Shown here: in pieces, positions 61,501-64,000 of the stretch | Layout: each line of letters opens with the position of its first letter | How positions within the stretch are numbered: position 1 is the first letter of the stretch | Assembly (NCBI GenBank): GCA_001692895.1 | Contig: KV748219.1 | Coordinates: 1,302,001 to 1,366,000, forward strand | Origin: Cenococcum geophilum 1.58 | Lineage: Eukaryota > Ascomycota > Dothideomycetes > Gloniales > Gloniaceae | Reading direction: 5' to 3' | DNA length: 64,000 nucleotides | The notes under the pieces: model-generated | The model's input: only the letters and a program-made list of their open reading frames with translations | What the model was told of the DNA's origin: nothing | Databases searched by the model: none | Position numbers and translations under genes: made by a program

Positions 61501-64000
61501 CTATCCTATAACACTTATTCCGGTTAAGTGCCTTAGTCGCTAATATAGTAGTAGTAATTCTTTAATTAATGTCTAATATAGATCCTACTAGCCTATACAA
61601 ACTACTCCGTTATAGGGGGAAAACTTATAATTTATATAAAGAAAAACCCTACAGTTAGGGGAAGGAAAAACCCTATAAGCTACCTTAGTAGGATAAAAAA
61701 CCCCAAATTGCTATATTTGTATATAGTAGCGGCCCTATAGGCCTATAGCACGTCCTCCTCCTTAGATATTTTAAACTCCTTAAAAACCACTACTTCCTTC
61801 TCTAGCTTATTAAAGCTAGGGTTTACTACGTCCTAGCTAGGCCCTACTAATTAATTACTATATCTTATTATCTTATTCTATATCTTACCTATCCCCTATA
61901 TACTATCTCCTATAAACTATTACTATATACGCCTTACCTCCCCCCCCCCTAAAGCTATCGAAGGCATAAGGGGGATTTATCCGTTTTAATTACCGTAATA
62001 CTAATAAGCGAGCGGGATATATTATATATTTAGGTATCTTTTATACCTAGGCCCCAGCTAGGCCCTTTTTAAGGGCACTACTCTATTTAAAGGAGATAGG
62101 AAAAACCGTAGGTTGTAATCTAGGCTACTAGGTAGTATTTAGTAGTTAAAAACGGTAAGTAACTATATACTCCGCGGGCAATTACCCTAAAGGTTAGGAG
62201 GGGCCGTATATTTACTTATTTGTTTATTTACTCCGCGTTCGCTTATTTATTAATATAAGAGGTTATTAATACTTTCTATTAGGGGTTAGGGGATGCTATT
62301 AAATGCTATATATCTATGTTAGATTATATAAGTACCTTAGATAGGAGAATAATATAGTAGTCGTTATATTATAGAGGGCTAATAGTAGTAGTTTTTAAGA
62401 TCTCACTATCCGAAAACCTTTTACCACTGCCCTTAATACCTACAACCACTACTAGGTCCTATCTACACGCTATATAACGTCTCTATATTGGCTTTAAATC
62501 TAAACTTTAAAGACTAGGTTTATAGCCGTCACCGCGTATAGGTATAGAGTTCGATTTTAATAGCCTAGTCGCTAATATAGCTAACTAGGTTATTAAACAT
62601 AAAGAAAAGGTAATTATTTAGTTGCTATACCTACTAGAGCAGCTAATTATCCGCAAGATATTTATATCTTTTAATATTAATACCTACGTACTAGCCTCTA
62701 ACCTTACTTAGGGCTAGAAATCCAATTTTATTAAAATTTTTAACTTACTAAACGTCTGCTAGGTCCTAATTACTAGCTATATAGCAAATAGTACCAGTCT
62801 AAACTTATAGTAAAGTTGCTATAATGTCCACCTATTTAACCTAGCGCCTAACGTAAACGTATAAAAGTAAGTAATTGGGCGTATATATTAATTAGGATAG
62901 CCCTATAAGGTTATAGTTATTAAATATTACATACGGTAGATATTTAATAAAAAGGTAGTAAATACCTAGATCTTTTACGCCCTCCCTAGTCTAATAGCTA
63001 TAATTAATAAAAATTAAGTTTCTAAAACCTATATATATAATTATATAACGCCTAAGCTAGAAAACGTCCTTAATTTAATATCTCTAAAAGGTTTCTACCT
63101 AGACGATAAAGGGAAACTATAGCATTTATTAAATCCTAATATTCTATAAAAGCTGCTAAATAAACCCCTACTTAAACCTAAAAAAGTTCTAATCTAGTTC
63201 TTTATAACTTAATATAGCCGCTAGGCTATCTAATATAGAGGTTTTAGTAAAGCCTTTTAGGAAAACCTCTATCTAACTATAGAATCTAATTTGGAAGTTT
63301 AATTAAAAATAGAAGAAAATAAGGATAAATATCCTAAGTATAAGCTAAGAGTATTAAGATATAAGCGTAAGGCTACGCCTAGTAAGGTTAAAGATAATAA
63401 AGATATAGGTTCTAATACCGGTACGGCGCCCGCAATAGCTATACGGAAGACACGCTTATATATAGTAGGTAAAAAACCTATTAAGGCTACTAGCCCTAAG
63501 GTATAAGCTAAAAAGGCGCCTATTATTAAGACTAAAGCTAGTAAACCGAAAATATTATAGGCTAAGTAGTAAAATACTAGGCCTACTGCTTTTACTACTA
63601 CTATAGCATCCTTTAATAAAAACCTATAGAAGCGCGCTAAGGTTAACCTAAATATTAGTAGAATAGCCACCCCTAATAATAAGTATATATAGTCCTACTT
63701 ACCTAATACCGTAATTACTAGTTAGACTTTTATTAGAAGGCTTCCTAGATAAGTCTATATTAATATTTTTATAAGTCTTTATAATTTCCTATATTCTCTA
63801 CTACTAGAATCCCTACCTAGATTAGGCTTTTACTAAGTATCTTTCTTTAATAGGGTTAGTATTACTATCTTCCTACTTAAATACTAATTTCCTATTAGCC
63901 TATTCTTAGCTTCGCTCTTATACTAACCACTAGTATTAGCGCGCTAGATTTTTAGTCTTATTACCTCCTTCTAAATAACCGTAATAGCCTCTAGTTAGCT
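58500..64000 (+). pseudogene. SNF2-family helicase-like gene, decayed
   Basis: SNF2 proteins use ATP to move along DNA or remodel chromatin. A long N-terminal region (about 58510-60090, with basic and Asn-rich stretches) leads to motif I, ILADIIGLGKT (60109-60141). QWIKELQRFLP follows near 60375. Motif II reads NKAY (60730-60741) where the family has DEAH, and motif III is SATPLFTGI (about 60817-60843). The C-terminal helicase lobe shows SLNLQ and VIGRIYQLGQ (about 62800-62905), where the family has an IGRxHRxGQ motif. Frames shift at least between motif I and 60330 and again near 61870-62500; introns could explain some of this. A basic tail runs to about 63700, and the end lies near or beyond the window edge. 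Loss of DEAH and many Gln stops are all transitions, so it is RIP-inactivated and belongs to a multi-copy family. The frame at 63299-63670 on the other strand is its shadow. Confidence 0.8.

Noticed and set aside
63299-63670. Open frame of 123 hydrophobic codons on the minus strand
   Set aside because: It lies opposite the basic tail of the SNF2-like relic. A Lys-rich sense strand gives a Leu/Phe-rich antisense frame, so the apparent membrane protein is not supported.
60208-63757. Palindrome-like motif ttagaaggcttccta shared by the SNF2 relic and the start of the R right module
   Set aside because: It recurs in unrelated contexts (26020, 47369, 60210, 63734) with different flanks. A short AAGGCCTT-like palindrome in AT-rich sequence can arise by chance, so I do not claim a binding site.

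Overview
The window is an AT-rich, almost gene-free block of a filamentous ascomycete (Pezizomycotina) genome. TA-rich text, decayed reading frames in which stops sit where Gln, Arg or Trp is expected, and G-to-A/C-to-T differences between copies all point to repeat-induced point mutation (RIP). I found no intact host gene, tRNA, rRNA or CRISPR array. The short open frames are chance frames or pieces of dead elements.

Layout. 1-1394: integrase and chromodomain end of a Gypsy (chromovirus) fossil. 1395-23849: a minus-strand Copia fossil with 265-bp LTRs, split by two 7,951-bp Gypsy chromovirus fossils in opposite orientation (4230-12180 minus, 12668-20618 plus). The 487-bp Copia piece between them is inverted, and the 5-bp target duplications record the event. 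23850-25590: a relic, then an unmutated GC-richer island with minisatellites and a possible LTR. 25595-27046: copy alpha of an unclassified repeat family (called R here), cut by a solo LTR. 27100-32200: a fungal Helitron with Rep and Pif1-like helicase remains. 32200-33512: small repeats. 33518-45483: a second Copia fossil (215-bp LTRs, TSD actac) carrying a nested, less mutated Gypsy fossil (35928-41820, 222-bp LTRs, TSD ttttt). 45489-57960: R copies beta, gamma and delta. Gamma is split by a short non-autonomous Gypsy relative (49478-52796), delta by a LINE fragment. 58500 to the window end: a decayed SNF2-family helicase-like gene.

Relative order of events: R is older than the short Gypsy element, the solo LTR and the LINE. 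Each Copia is older than the Gypsy elements inside it. The inversion followed insertion of both Gypsy copies. The region works as a sink for mobile DNA rather than as a set of cooperating genes. The least explained component is the R family, whose copies keep coding-like stretches I cannot assign.
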